Shown here: one piece after another, positions 54,834 to 64,000 of the stretch
Layout of the letters: every line of letters starts with the position of its first letter
Numbering within the stretch: position 1 is the first letter of the stretch
Source of the DNA: an uncultured Alphaproteobacteria bacterium
Lineage (GTDB): Bacteria > Pseudomonadota > Alphaproteobacteria > Methylaequorales > Methylaequoraceae
Direction: 5' to 3'
Assembly (NCBI GenBank): GCA_902547955.1
Contig: CACCPY010000006.1
Location: 45,991-109,990 of the forward strand
Length of the DNA: 64,000 bases
Made by a program: the position numbers and the translations under genes
Notes under the pieces: model-generated
Database searches by the model: none
Told to the model about the DNA's origin: nothing
Seen by the model: the letters and a program-made list of their open reading frames with translations, nothing else

Positions 54834-55766
54834 ATGCATGTTTTAAAGCGAAGTGAAGAAAAATCTATTTTTATAGACCAAAAAATTCCACGGCTTTCAA
54901 TTGCGGAAAAGCAAAAGACTCTTTCTAACCCTATTTCTTTTAAAGGTGTTGGATTGCATACCGGTAACAAGGTATCAATGACACTGCACCCTGCACCCGT
55001 TAATACTGGTGTTATTTTTAGAATTATTAAAAAGCAAAAAAAAATAAAAATCAAAGCACATTACAGTAATGTTAAATCAACTCAACTATGCACTCTACTC
55101 TCTGACAACACAGGTGTTCACAACATATCTACTGTAGAGCATATTTTATCAGCATTGCATGGACTTGAAATTGATAACGTATACATTGATCTTGACAGTA
55201 ATGAAGTTCCTGTATGTGATGGTTCATCACTGGTGTTTGTTGATCTTTTAAAAAAAAACGGAGTTCAACCTCAAAACCATTTCAAAAATTTTATAAAAAT
55301 AAAAAATATAGTTGAAGTACGAGACAATGAGAAAATTGCAAGAGTTAGTCCTTTTGATCAAACGTTAATTACTTGTAGCGTTGAATATCAGCATAAATGT
55401 ATTGGAAAACAATCTATCGCTATAATACAAACACCTGAGATCTACGAAACTCAGATTTGTTCGGCAAGAACTTTTGGTTTTCTAAAAGATGTAAATGAAC
55501 TCAAAAAAAAAGGCTTAATTTTAGGGGGGAGCTTAGATAATGCAATTGTTTTGGATGAAACCAAAGTTTTAAATAAAGACGGACTTAGATTTTCAGATGA
55601 ATTTGTTAGACATAAAGTGTTGGATTTTATCGGCGACATATCATTAGCAGGGTATAAAATAATTGGTTCATTTTTCACCTCCCACAGTGGTCACGAATTA
55701 AATTTTAAACTTATTAAAGAAATCTTTAGCTCTAAAGAGAATTGGGAGTTAGTCTCCTCTAACTAA
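54834..55766 (+). CDS. lpxC: UDP-3-O-acyl-GlcNAc deacetylase
   Basis: Committed step of lipid A synthesis, so the organism makes LPS or a related lipid A. Zinc ligands are in STVEHILSALHGLEIDNVYI, and HKVLDFIGD; catalytic region SGHELNF ends the domain. I use ATG 54834 (MHVLKRSEEK, 310 aa); the longer frame from TTG 54801 adds a hydrophobic leader not expected in this cytoplasmic enzyme. The 64 bp after ftsA hold no gene. Confidence 0.96.
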   Translation: MHVLKRSEEKSIFIDQKIPRLSIAEKQKTLSNPISFKGVGLHTGNKVSMTLHPAPVNTGVIFRIIKKQKKIKIKAHYSNVKSTQLCTLLSDNTGVHNISTVEHILSALHGLEIDNVYIDLDSNEVPVCDGSSLVFVDLLKKNGVQPQNHFKNFIKIKNIVEVRDNEKIARVSPFDQTLITCSVEYQHKCIGKQSIAIIQTPEIYETQICSARTFGFLKDVNELKKKGLILGGSLDNAIVLDETKVLNKDGLRFSDEFVRHKVLDFIGDISLAGYKIIGSFFTSHSGHELNFKLIKEIFSSKENWELVSSN

Positions 55767-55816
55767 AATTAAAAAAATTCTTTATTAAATAAGAAATCAG
55801 ATTAATAATACTCAAC

Positions 55817-56641
55817 ATGTTCTCTTATTTGATCAGGCTAGCGGTGTTGTTGGTGGTTTTAAGTTGTTCTTCGAATGATAAGAAGACAACTAGCACCTTC
55901 TCAAGCGATATAGAGTTATATAAATCGGGAATGAGTTTTCTAAAAAAGAGAGAGTTTACTGAAGCTGTTGAACAATTTACAGAATTAGAAATTCAACATC
56001 CTTATTCTAAATGGGCAACAAAAGGACAACTAATGGCAGGCTTTGCTCATTACAAAGCTAATGAGTATGAAGAAGCAATTCTAACTTTGAGCAAGTTTAT
56101 AGAATTAAACCCAACGCATCAATCTATACCTTATGCAATGTATCTGAAAGCATATTCGTACTTTGAAAGGATGCCAGATGTTAATCTAGATCAAAAGTTA
56201 TCCAACAGAGCAGTTGAAGAGTTCACAGAATTAATTAATAAACATCCGAATTCTATCTACGCAAAAAAATCATTAACTCATCTTAAAACACTAGGTAATC
56301 ATTTAGCAGCTTCTGAGGTAAAAATTGCAAAGTTTTATCAGTCTCAAGGCTATTTTTTAGCAAGTATAAAAAGATACAAAAATGTTTTAAAAAATTATAA
56401 AAAATCCTCTCATATTCCTGAATCTATTTTTAGATTAATCGAGTGTTATGTTTCTTTAGGGTTAGTTAAACAATCGTACTATTTTTATAAAATTTTAGAA
56501 TACAATTTTCCAAGAAGTCAATGGGCAAAAGAATCTGAGGAGATTATCAAAGAAAAAAAAATAAACAAAAACTTAAAAAAATTCAAAAAAAAACAACTCG
56601 ATCTTAAGTCTTTGAAACCTGAGGATTTTGATCTAATTTAG
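55817..56641 (+). CDS. bamD: BamD, outer-membrane assembly lipoprotein
   Basis: Lipoprotein of the BAM complex. Signal and lipobox VVLSC place the lipidated Cys near residue 17. Five TPR-like repeats follow (for example DIELYKSGMSFLKKREFTEA, IYAKKSLTHLKTLG). The length of 274 aa is typical. It precedes recN by 1 bp; the bamD-recN pair after lpxC is common in Alphaproteobacteria. Confidence 0.94.
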   Translation: MFSYLIRLAVLLVVLSCSSNDKKTTSTFSSDIELYKSGMSFLKKREFTEAVEQFTELEIQHPYSKWATKGQLMAGFAHYKANEYEEAILTLSKFIELNPTHQSIPYAMYLKAYSYFERMPDVNLDQKLSNRAVEEFTELINKHPNSIYAKKSLTHLKTLGNHLAASEVKIAKFYQSQGYFLASIKRYKNVLKNYKKSSHIPESIFRLIECYVSLGLVKQSYYFYKILEYNFPRSQWAKESEEIIKEKKINKNLKKFKKKQLDLKSLKPEDFDLI

Positions 56642-56642
56642 A

Positions 56643-58295
56643 ATGATAAAACACCTATCAATTAAAAATTTACTTCTAATAGATGAAATTGATATAGAGC
56701 TTAACAATGGACTATGTGTTCTTACTGGTGAAACAGGAGCTGGTAAATCAATGATTTTAGATTCATTGAGTTTAATTTCAGGTGAAAGAATTAAAGCTTC
56801 ATTTAAACCAGAAAAAGGAAAAACTTCAAGTGTAAGTGCTATTATCGATATATCAAATTTTAAGTTTCTTAAACATGAACTTCAGGAACTTGGCATAGAT
56901 TGTGATGATGAGATTCTAATAAAAAGAATTATTACTGACAGTGGAAAAAGTAAATCGTTTATTAACGATAATCTAATTTCTTTGAATATTCTAAAAAAAA
57001 TTTCGAGTAATTTAGTTGAGATTCATAGTCAATTTTCCGAACAAGGTCTACTTGATTCAAACACACATATTGACACCTTAGATGAGTTTGGTGATTACTT
57101 AGATTCTAAGATTATGATTGGGCAATTTTGGCAATCTTTATTGGAATCCAAAAAAAAATTTGAAAGCAAAAAGGAAGAATTAAGCATTGTAAAAAATGAA
57201 AGAGAACAAGTAGAATATGATTTAAAAGAGATAGAAAGTTTAAGTCCTCTTGAAAATGAATTTAATGACTTAGTTAAAAAAAGAGTTGTTTTAAAGAATT
57301 CCGCAAAAATTTCTGAATGTTTACAAAGTGTAATAGATAATTTTTACTCAGAAACACCTGGTGGCATTGATAAATTATTATTAAAGAATATTAGTGAACT
57401 GGATAAGATTAAAAATTTATTAGATGAAAATTCTTTAAAAAAAATAGAAGAGTTAAATTCTATTTATATTGATATTCAGGAGTTAGCAAATTATTTCTCG
57501 TCATTGATGAATGAGGAATTTGATGTGTCATCTTTAGATAAAATAGAAGAAAGAATTGAAAGCTATAGAAGAATAAGTAGAAAACATAAAATAGAAGAGT
57601 CAAATTTGTTAGAGTTCAAAAATAAATTAATTAAAGTAGCCGATTCTACTTTGGAATTAGAAAAAATAACAAATGAATATGAAAAAGTTTATTTAGAAAA
57701 CGTTCAAAAATTTGAAAACGGAGCAAAAAAACTTTCAGAAATGAGAAAAAATAGTGCCATTAAATTAGATAAATTTATAAATCAAGAATTTCCTTCACTG
57801 AAGCTTGAAAATGCAAAATTTAAAAGTTTTTTTGAAGATACTAACCCAAGTCAAAATGGAATTGACAAGGTCACATTTAAAATAAAAACAAATCCTAACT
57901 CAGAAATGGGGGCAATAAAAAACATTTCTTCTGGCGGGGAACTTTGTAGAATTGCATTGGCGATAAAAGTTATCGCTCAAAAAAAAAATAAAACTACTAT
58001 GGTTTTCGATGAAGTTGACAGCGGAATCGGAGGTGCGGTTTCAAGTGCTGTTGGAGAAAGATTAAAAAAACTTGGGGAATCAAAGCAGGTTATTGTGGTC
58101 ACTCATTCACCTCAAGTTGCTGCATTCGGAAACGATCACTTTATTGTTGAAAAAAACACAGAAAGTGACAAATCAATCATAAAACTTAAAAAGCTAAACA
58201 ATGAGGAAAAATTAAAAGAGATTGCAAGAATGTTGTCAGGTAAAGAGATAACGTTAGAGGCTGTAAATGCAGCAAGAAAATTGTTCAATCATTAG
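56643..58295 (+). CDS. recN: DNA repair protein RecN
   Basis: SMC-like ATPase in double-strand-break repair. Walker A GETGAGKSMILDSL is near residue 29, a coiled coil spans about 160-360, and the signature SSGGELCRIALAI and Walker B MVFDEVDSGIGG are near 435-470. The length is 550 aa. Its end overlaps the convergent pepP by 11 bp. Confidence 0.96.
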   Translation: MIKHLSIKNLLLIDEIDIELNNGLCVLTGETGAGKSMILDSLSLISGERIKASFKPEKGKTSSVSAIIDISNFKFLKHELQELGIDCDDEILIKRIITDSGKSKSFINDNLISLNILKKISSNLVEIHSQFSEQGLLDSNTHIDTLDEFGDYLDSKIMIGQFWQSLLESKKKFESKKEELSIVKNEREQVEYDLKEIESLSPLENEFNDLVKKRVVLKNSAKISECLQSVIDNFYSETPGGIDKLLLKNISELDKIKNLLDENSLKKIEELNSIYIDIQELANYFSSLMNEEFDVSSLDKIEERIESYRRISRKHKIEESNLLEFKNKLIKVADSTLELEKITNEYEKVYLENVQKFENGAKKLSEMRKNSAIKLDKFINQEFPSLKLENAKFKSFFEDTNPSQNGIDKVTFKIKTNPNSEMGAIKNISSGGELCRIALAIKVIAQKKNKTTMVFDEVDSGIGGAVSSAVGERLKKLGESKQVIVVTHSPQVAAFGNDHFIVEKNTESDKSIIKLKKLNNEEKLKEIARMLSGKEITLEAVNAARKLFNH

Positions 58296-60030
58296 TAAGT
58301 ATTTTTTTGGTTTTTTTTAATAACCATGTTTTATGATTATTTTCTAATAATGGTGAAAGTTTTTTGTAAACTGATTGATGATAATTATTTATCCAATTAA
58401 TCTGATTCAAACTTAGTAAAGATTTATTTATAAGATTTTGTTCGTAGGGAAAAAGAGACAAAGTTTCAAAATCATAAAAATTTTTTAATGGAGACTGTTT
58501 AACCAATACCAAATTTTCAATTCTGATTCCAAAACTTTTATCCTTATAATATCCTGGTTCATTAGAAATAATCATTCCTGGTTTAAGAGATACATTTACA
58601 GGAGATTTAGAAATAGATTGTGGTCCCTCGTGAACCCCAAGAAAACTGCCAACCCCATGTCCTGTACCGTGATTGTAATCAAATCCTTTTTTCCAAAGTT
58701 CGAACCTTGCAATTGAATCAATTTGGTAACCCTTGGTGCCTTTCGGGAATTTAAGGATACTTATATTTAAATGTCCAAGAAGAACCAACGTATATATATC
58801 TTTTATTTTTTGAGAAGCAGGCTTTTTTCCTAAATATATAGTTCGGGTTATGTCAGTAGTACCACCAATATATTGTGCTCCTGAGTCACATAAATATAAT
58901 TGGGATTTTTTTAAAATTGAGCTTTTTGATTGAGGATTGTAATGAATAATTGATCCGTTGGCACCAGTGGCTGATATTGTTGGAAAACTCAATGAAAAAA
59001 AATCTTTATTTTCGCTTCTAAAAAGCTCTAGTTTTTTTGATGCTTCATATTCAGAAATGTTTTGACCAAGGCTCTTTTCTAACCAATAAAAGAATTTTAC
59101 TAAAGCTATTCCATCATTTAGATGGGCTTGTTTAGAATTCTTTATTTCAGTTGTATTTTTTATTGATTTTAAATCTTTGCAAATATCATTTATAACTTTA
59201 ACTCTATTTTTTTTACATAGTGTTTTATAAATATAGTAAGAAACTTGTTTTTCAATAAACACATCCTCATTGGTATATTTCGAAATATCGTTATAAAACG
59301 AATTGATATCCTTGATAATTATTTTATTTACAAATTTGAAAGATTTTGGAACTTTTTGTAAGTCTATGTAAAGCGTAATAACATGATTACTAATTATTAG
59401 TCTTGATAGTACCAAAGGTGTATTTGGTAAATCGTACCCTCTAATATTCAAAAGCCAACAAACAGATTCAGGAGAAGAAATTATAAGTGTATTGTTATCT
59501 ATCGTTTTTTTTATTTTTTTGATTTTAATATTACTTGAACATCCTGAAACTTTATTTTCTAAAAAAAAAAATGGTTCACTTTTACTTTTTGGTTTGTCAT
59601 TCCAGATCAGGTCTATTGAATTTTTTTTTTCATAAATAATTCGAGCTTCAGCTATTTTAGAAGAATTAATTAATTCTATCATAAAGCTTCTAGAAAAAAT
59701 TTTTGTATCAACAATAATTTTTTTTCTCTTTAAATTTTTTAAGATAAAATTTGATACGCTAATTTTACTCAAATCTTGAACTTCAAATATTTTTGGAAGC
59801 TCTTTTTCTGCCTGCAATGTGTATCTACCATCAGTAAAAAAAAATTTTTTTTTTTTTGATATCAATGCGATGCCATTAGATCCAGAAAAATTAGTTAGCC
59901 ATCTTAACCTCATATTATATTCTGGAACATACTCATTTAAAAAATCATCGGTAGTTGAGATAAGGTAATAATCAGCTCCTCTTTTCTCAACAATATCCTC
60001 TAACGCTTGAATTTTACTTAATTTTTTCAT
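58285..60030 (-). CDS. pepP: Xaa-Pro aminopeptidase (aminopeptidase P, long form)
   Basis: Removes N-terminal residues before proline. Two creatinase-type N-terminal domains precede the pita-bread metallopeptidase domain, whose metal ligands are in YLCDSGAQYIGGTTDITRT, HGTGHGVGSFLGVHEGP and ISNEPGYY. The length of 581 aa fits the three-domain form. Its start overlaps prmA by 4 bp, so the two are coupled. Confidence 0.93.
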   Translation of the reverse strand: MKKLSKIQALEDIVEKRGADYYLISTTDDFLNEYVPEYNMRLRWLTNFSGSNGIALISKKKKFFFTDGRYTLQAEKELPKIFEVQDLSKISVSNFILKNLKRKKIIVDTKIFSRSFMIELINSSKIAEARIIYEKKNSIDLIWNDKPKSKSEPFFFLENKVSGCSSNIKIKKIKKTIDNNTLIISSPESVCWLLNIRGYDLPNTPLVLSRLIISNHVITLYIDLQKVPKSFKFVNKIIIKDINSFYNDISKYTNEDVFIEKQVSYYIYKTLCKKNRVKVINDICKDLKSIKNTTEIKNSKQAHLNDGIALVKFFYWLEKSLGQNISEYEASKKLELFRSENKDFFSLSFPTISATGANGSIIHYNPQSKSSILKKSQLYLCDSGAQYIGGTTDITRTIYLGKKPASQKIKDIYTLVLLGHLNISILKFPKGTKGYQIDSIARFELWKKGFDYNHGTGHGVGSFLGVHEGPQSISKSPVNVSLKPGMIISNEPGYYKDKSFGIRIENLVLVKQSPLKNFYDFETLSLFPYEQNLINKSLLSLNQINWINNYHQSVYKKLSPLLENNHKTWLLKKTKKILTND

Positions 60031-60845
60031 AACTTTTTAAAAATAATTGATACCCAGTCATTAATATAATTATATTTTACTAATTTTAAATTAAATTTAC
60101 CATAATGGCTTATCATGTCATTGACTTGTGATTTTAAAATACCAGAAACTATTACAAATCCACCGCTCTTTAAATAACGACAAAAATTTACGATATTCTT
60201 CTTCAAAGGAGATAAAAGTAAATTAGAAACAATCAAATCGAATTTTTTTCTATTTAAATAAGATGTATGAAAGTCACGACACTTTACAAAAAAAACATTA
60301 TTGATTGAGTTTGTTCTTTTATTCAAATTAACACACTTTTCAGATTCAATATCAATATCAGTGGCAATTATTTTTTTTTTGTAAATTTTTACTAATACAA
60401 AAGCAAGAATTCCTGTTCCTGTGCCAAGGTCCAAAAAACTAAAAAGTTTTTTTTTTTTGGATAACCACTCAATATTTTTGATTATTAGAAGGGTTGAAAA
60501 ATGTTTACCCGTTCCGAAAGCAGTACTCGCAGGTATCTTAAGAAAATTTTTTGTCGAAATAATCTTTAATTGATTTTGAGAAATTGTAAAAAAATTTGTT
60601 TTTACAGGCCTGTCCTTTTGAAATGTTGATAAGACCCAATTTTTTTTTGAAATTTCAATGCATTGATGCTTTTTAATTCTAAAAATTAAATTTAGAAATT
60701 TTAAATCTCTTGAATAATTTGAAGTAATTATTTGAACTTGCCAATATTTATTTTTTTTTTCAAAAACTATATTTTCGAAAAAATCTAAAATTTTTTTTTT
60801 TTTTAATTTTTTTTCACTTATAGAAAAAGTTATTTTATGAAACAT
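60027..60845 (-). CDS. prmA: Ribosomal protein L11 methyltransferase
   Basis: SAM-dependent methylation of L11. The SAM motif LDLGTGTGILAFVLVK is near residue 142, with ATDID at its usual distance and the NLLLSPLK segment in place of NI-x-P. The first ~60 residues are divergent and very Lys-rich. The length of 272 aa is normal. It overlaps the helicase gene by 11 bp. Confidence 0.88.
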   Translation of the reverse strand: MFHKITFSISEKKLKKKKILDFFENIVFEKKNKYWQVQIITSNYSRDLKFLNLIFRIKKHQCIEISKKNWVLSTFQKDRPVKTNFFTISQNQLKIISTKNFLKIPASTAFGTGKHFSTLLIIKNIEWLSKKKKLFSFLDLGTGTGILAFVLVKIYKKKIIATDIDIESEKCVNLNKRTNSINNVFFVKCRDFHTSYLNRKKFDLIVSNLLLSPLKKNIVNFCRYLKSGGFVIVSGILKSQVNDMISHYGKFNLKLVKYNYINDWVSIIFKKL

Positions 60846-62991
60846 TACTTTTCGTTACAAAATCCGAAAAAATATTTACAATACCAGAATTACTTTCAAA
60901 CTTAATTTGCAGTTTTTTCCCATTGATACCTAGTATTTTTCCTTTACCAAATTCACTGTGTAAAACAAAATCACCAATGGAAAAATTATTATTTGACAAA
61001 ATTTTAAAAGCTTTCCTATCTGACTTTAAGGTATTCTTTTCAAATATTAAGTTACAACTTTTTTTAGGTAACTCGGAAACAAATCTTGATGGAATCGATC
61101 TATATAAATTATAGTTATATTGTTTTCTAAAATTAACAAATGAAATGAAAAGTTTTTTTCGTGCTCTGGTAATTCCAACGTATGCTAACCTTCTCTCCTC
61201 TTCTAATCCTTTGTTACCATATTCATCAATATTTCTCTGATTAGGGAAAATGCCCTCTTCCCATCCCGGCAAAAATACATAATCAAACTCAAGGCCTTTT
61301 GCACTGTGAAGCGTCATTAAGGATGTTTTATCTTGTATATCTTTTTGATTAACATTTTCTGTCAACAAGCTGACCTCTTCTAAAAATTCGTCTAAACTTC
61401 TTCTATTTTTGATATCAACTACAAGTTTTTTTAAATTTTCTAACCTTCCTTCCGATTCAATTGTTTTTTCATTTTGTAACATCTCTGTGTAGCCGATATC
61501 ATCTAACAATGAGCCAGCTACATCGGAATGATTTTCTGACCCCAACATTTCTTTATGCCTTTTAAAAATTACTAAAAAATTATTTATATTTTTTTCTACA
61601 GACTTTTGAATCTTGCCGCTGTTCACAAATAATTTTAATGATTCGTAAAGTGACATTTTTTTTTCAGTAGAAAATTTATATAAATTTTTTATAAAAACTG
61701 CTCCAATTCCCCTTTTTGGAATATTGATAATCCTTTCAAAAGCTAAATTATCCTGACTATTAATCAGTAGTCTAAAAAACGCCAATGCATCTTTTATTTC
61801 CGACCTCTCATAAAACCTTAAACCTCCAACAACTTTATATTTCAAATTTTCTCTAATAAATCTATCCTCAATATCTTTAAATTGAAAACTTGCCCTTGTA
61901 AGAATTGCAACTTTTGATAAGTTGATTCCTTTTTCAACTAATTTTTTTATCTGATCTGCTACAAAAACTGCCTCCATCTCATCATTTTCTAAATTTACAA
62001 CATCAACAGTCTCACCCGAAGGATCTGAAGTCCAAAGCTTTTTACCTATTCTTTCCTTATTTTCTGAAATTAAGCTTGATGCTGCATTGAGAATATTACC
62101 TGATGATCTATAGTTTTGCTCAAGTCTAATTATCTTGGCTCCATTAAAATCATTTTCAAAATTCAAAATATTTTTTAATTGAGCTCCTCTCCATCCATAG
62201 ATAGATTGATCCTCGTCTCCTACACAACAGATATTTTTTTTTTTTCCTGACAATAATCTTAGTAACATATACTGCGAAGCGTTTGTATCTTGATATTCAT
62301 CAACGAGAATATATTTAAACTTTTTTTGGTAATTAAAAAGTAAGTCTTTCTCCTTTTTTAAAATTTCTAATGGAAGCATTATCAAATCCCCAAAATCTAC
62401 AGAATTAAAATTTTTTAAACGATCTTGATACATGCTATATACTGTGCTTAGCTTGCCACTCGTTTTATGTTCAAATTCATGATTTGAAATCTCAGAATGG
62501 GACAAGCCTTGGTTTTTAAGTTGATCTATCATGTAAAGATAACTTTTTGGTAGATGCAATTTAGTATCTAGATCTAATGAGTTGATTACTTGTTTCAAAA
62601 GTCTTAATTGATCCTCGGAATCAAGTATCGTAAAATCATTCTTTAAGTTAATTAGACTTGCGTGTCTTCTCAGAAATTTTGCTCCAATTGAGTGAAAAGT
62701 TCCTATGAACATTCCCTCAACTGGCATTTTTAGAATTTTTTCAACTCTCATTTTCATCTCAAACGCTGCCTTGTTTGTAAATGTAACGCATAAAATATCT
62801 TTAATACTACCTTTTCGTGTATAAATTATATTAGCTAGTCGGGTGGTTAAAACCTTAGTTTTTCCAGTCCCAGCTCCAGACAAAACTAGAAGGGGTCCCT
62901 CAGTATTCAAAACAGCATTTTTTTGTTGAGAGTTTAGAGTCGACAAAAAGTCTAAGTCAGGCAGTTTTATTTTTTCATTATTTTCAAACAC
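60835..62991 (-). CDS. uvrD: UvrD/PcrA-family DNA helicase
   Basis: 3'-5' superfamily 1 helicase in nucleotide-excision and recombination repair. Motif I GAGTGKTKVLTTRLA near residue 39, Ia CVTFTNKAAFEM, II VDEYQDTN, III GDEDQSIYGWRGA, IV RLEQNYRSS, V LMTLHSAKGLEFDYVFLPG and VI EERRLAYVGITRAR are all present. The length is 718 aa. Start is GTG at 62991, immediately after the metH stop. PcrA and UvrD cannot be told apart here. Confidence 0.95.
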   Translation of the reverse strand: MFENNEKIKLPDLDFLSTLNSQQKNAVLNTEGPLLVLSGAGTGKTKVLTTRLANIIYTRKGSIKDILCVTFTNKAAFEMKMRVEKILKMPVEGMFIGTFHSIGAKFLRRHASLINLKNDFTILDSEDQLRLLKQVINSLDLDTKLHLPKSYLYMIDQLKNQGLSHSEISNHEFEHKTSGKLSTVYSMYQDRLKNFNSVDFGDLIMLPLEILKKEKDLLFNYQKKFKYILVDEYQDTNASQYMLLRLLSGKKKNICCVGDEDQSIYGWRGAQLKNILNFENDFNGAKIIRLEQNYRSSGNILNAASSLISENKERIGKKLWTSDPSGETVDVVNLENDEMEAVFVADQIKKLVEKGINLSKVAILTRASFQFKDIEDRFIRENLKYKVVGGLRFYERSEIKDALAFFRLLINSQDNLAFERIINIPKRGIGAVFIKNLYKFSTEKKMSLYESLKLFVNSGKIQKSVEKNINNFLVIFKRHKEMLGSENHSDVAGSLLDDIGYTEMLQNEKTIESEGRLENLKKLVVDIKNRRSLDEFLEEVSLLTENVNQKDIQDKTSLMTLHSAKGLEFDYVFLPGWEEGIFPNQRNIDEYGNKGLEEERRLAYVGITRARKKLFISFVNFRKQYNYNLYRSIPSRFVSELPKKSCNLIFEKNTLKSDRKAFKILSNNNFSIGDFVLHSEFGKGKILGINGKKLQIKFESNSGIVNIFSDFVTKSNVS

Positions 62992-62992
62992 A

Positions 62993-63922
62993 TTATGCTG
63001 CTTTCTTTGGGGAATAACTTAAGTTGGGGGCTAACCATTTTTCAGCTTCTTCAAGACTTATTCCTCTTCTTGCTGCATAATCTATCACCTGATCTCTATT
63101 GATTTTTCCAACTCCAAAATAAGAAGCTTTTGGATTTGAAAAATAAAGCCCTGAAACAGAACTAGATGGACTCATTGCATAAGATTCTGTCAATTTTACT
63201 TTTAAATTATTGTTTATGTCCAAAAGTTTAAAAAGAGTTTCTTTTTGAGTGTGATCAGGACAAGCTGGATAACCCGGAGCAGGTCTAATTCCTTTATAAT
63301 CTTCTCTAATAAGTTGCTCATTAGTTAAATCTTCATCCTTGGAGTAACCCCATAAATCTGTTCTTACTTTTTTATGCATCATTTCAGCTAATGCTTCAGC
63401 TATTCTGTCTCCTAAAGATTTAACCAAAATAGAGTTATAGTCGTCCTTTTTGCGCTCAAATTCAAAAGACATATTTTCAATCTCTGAACCTGCGGTAACT
63501 AAAAATCCCCCAATATAATCTTTAATTTTTGAAGTAGAGGGAGCTATGAAGTCTGACAGACAAAAATTAGCTCTATCAGAATTTTTTCTACTTACTTGTT
63601 GTCTAAGATTATAAAATTTATTCAAGATCCTTTTTCTAGAATCATTTTCATATACAACAATATCGTCTAACTCAGAGTTGGCAGGCCAAAAACCAACTAC
63701 TGCGGATGGTTTAACCAATTTTTTCTTAACCATATCTTCAAGCATATTTAATGCATCGTGATATAGATCTTTTGCGGCTTTCCCAACTTTCTCATCGTTA
63801 AATATTTGAGGAAAGTTTCCATATAATTCCCATGACTGAAAAAAAGGTTTCCAATCAATAAAATCACATATTTTTTTTATGGGAATTTCTTTAAATACCT
63901 TCAATCCCGTATACTTTGGCTT
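62993..63922 (-). pseudogene. metH: MetH (cobalamin-dependent methionine synthase), C-terminal activation domain, cut at the right
   Basis: The SAM-dependent reactivation domain: FIDWKPFFQSWELYGNFP, KPSAVVGFWPAN, CLSDFIAP, RPAPGYPACPDHTQKE and WLAPNLSYS align with the end of MetH. A TTG at 63904 opens the ORF, but codons before it still read as MetH ([10 protein letters not shown]), so the frame extends to about 63922 and then hits TAA. The cap and cobalamin-binding domains that should precede it are missing. What follows is another part of metH in the opposite direction. Confidence 0.85.
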
Positions 63923-64000
63923 TTAGGGGTAATAATCAAGTAAGAGAGGCAATGCATTCATGTTTTTTATATCATGCAATAAAAGCTGGTATGGATATGG
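63922..64000 (+). pseudogene. metH: MetH fragment, pterin-binding domain, inverted, running off the right edge
   Basis: The plus-strand frame from 63922 reads [20 protein letters not shown] and KAGMDM, matching the folate-binding domain of MetH (family pattern SFRGN-x-VREA-x-H...FLYHAI...G-MDMG). The residues before FRGNN are not MetH-like, so the match begins abruptly at the junction with the minus-strand piece. In a normal gene this domain lies several hundred residues before the activation domain and on the same strand. Confidence 0.8.

Overview
The window is AT-rich, densely packed chromosomal DNA from an alphaproteobacterium, most like the small streamlined genomes of marine lineages. 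Four things point to Alphaproteobacteria: a circularly permuted (two-piece) tmRNA gene, an alpha-type SspB adaptor next to fumC, rnpB directly upstream of mraZ, and the gene string hflK-hflC-degP-miaA-ilvBNC-leuA-mreBCD-mrdA-rodA. I cannot place it at genus level from sequence alone.

Layout. (1) 1-13,566, all minus strand: cell-shape genes (rodA fragment, mrdA, mreD, mreC, mreB), branched-chain amino acid genes (leuA, ilvC, ilvN, ilvB), miaA, and the membrane quality-control set degP, hflC, hflK. (2) 13,668-15,366: mrp (plus) and thyX (minus), convergent. (3) 15,440-20,141: permuted tmRNA, followed by an accessory region in which the 3' end of the tmRNA is repeated three times as a 53-bp att-like core. 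The copies bound two tandem modules without a visible integrase. Module 1 carries a C5-cytosine methyltransferase, a divergent SacI-like restriction endonuclease and four overlapping tiny genes. Module 2 carries a small exported Lys/Glu-rich protein. (4) 20,224-32,188: variable genes: PhoD-like phosphatase, DUF616-type glycosyltransferase, membrane proteins, a cupredoxin-like protein, a Zur/ZnuD-type zinc pair with Zur boxes, a ~170-nt transcription unit encoding 24 residues, an orphan TupA-like protein, a FecA-like receptor behind two Fur boxes, an MBL-fold hydrolase and a run of small membrane ORFs. (5) 32,235-37,063: sspB, fumC, AsmA-like, SH3-domain protein and amidase. (6) 37,092-55,766: rnpB, then the division and cell-wall (dcw) cluster mraZ-ftsZ-rsmH-ftsL-ftsI-murE-murF-mraY-murD-ftsW-murG-murC-murB-ddl-ftsQ-ftsA-lpxC. 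(7) 55,817-58,295: bamD and recN (plus). (8) 58,285-~63,920, minus: pepP, prmA, uvrD/pcrA-like helicase and the end of metH.

Points that stand out. ftsZ sits between mraZ and rsmH, not after ftsA. ddl carries a one-base frameshift in a G7 tract. At the right edge two pieces of metH lie head to head, an inverted junction that may be a real inversion or an amplification/assembly chimera. The best candidates for undescribed biology are the tandem integrase-less tmRNA modules with element-specific arm repeats, the translationally coupled microprotein array in module 1 (the C-terminal codons of one gene form the ribosome binding site of the next), and the stand-alone 24-codon unit at 26,150-26,355.

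The genes cohere around envelope growth: MreBCD-PBP2-RodA (elongation) and the dcw cluster (division, precursor synthesis). A tmRNA tag that keeps the A-N-D-N motif and an SspB-alpha gene fit one ribosome-rescue/ClpXP pathway.
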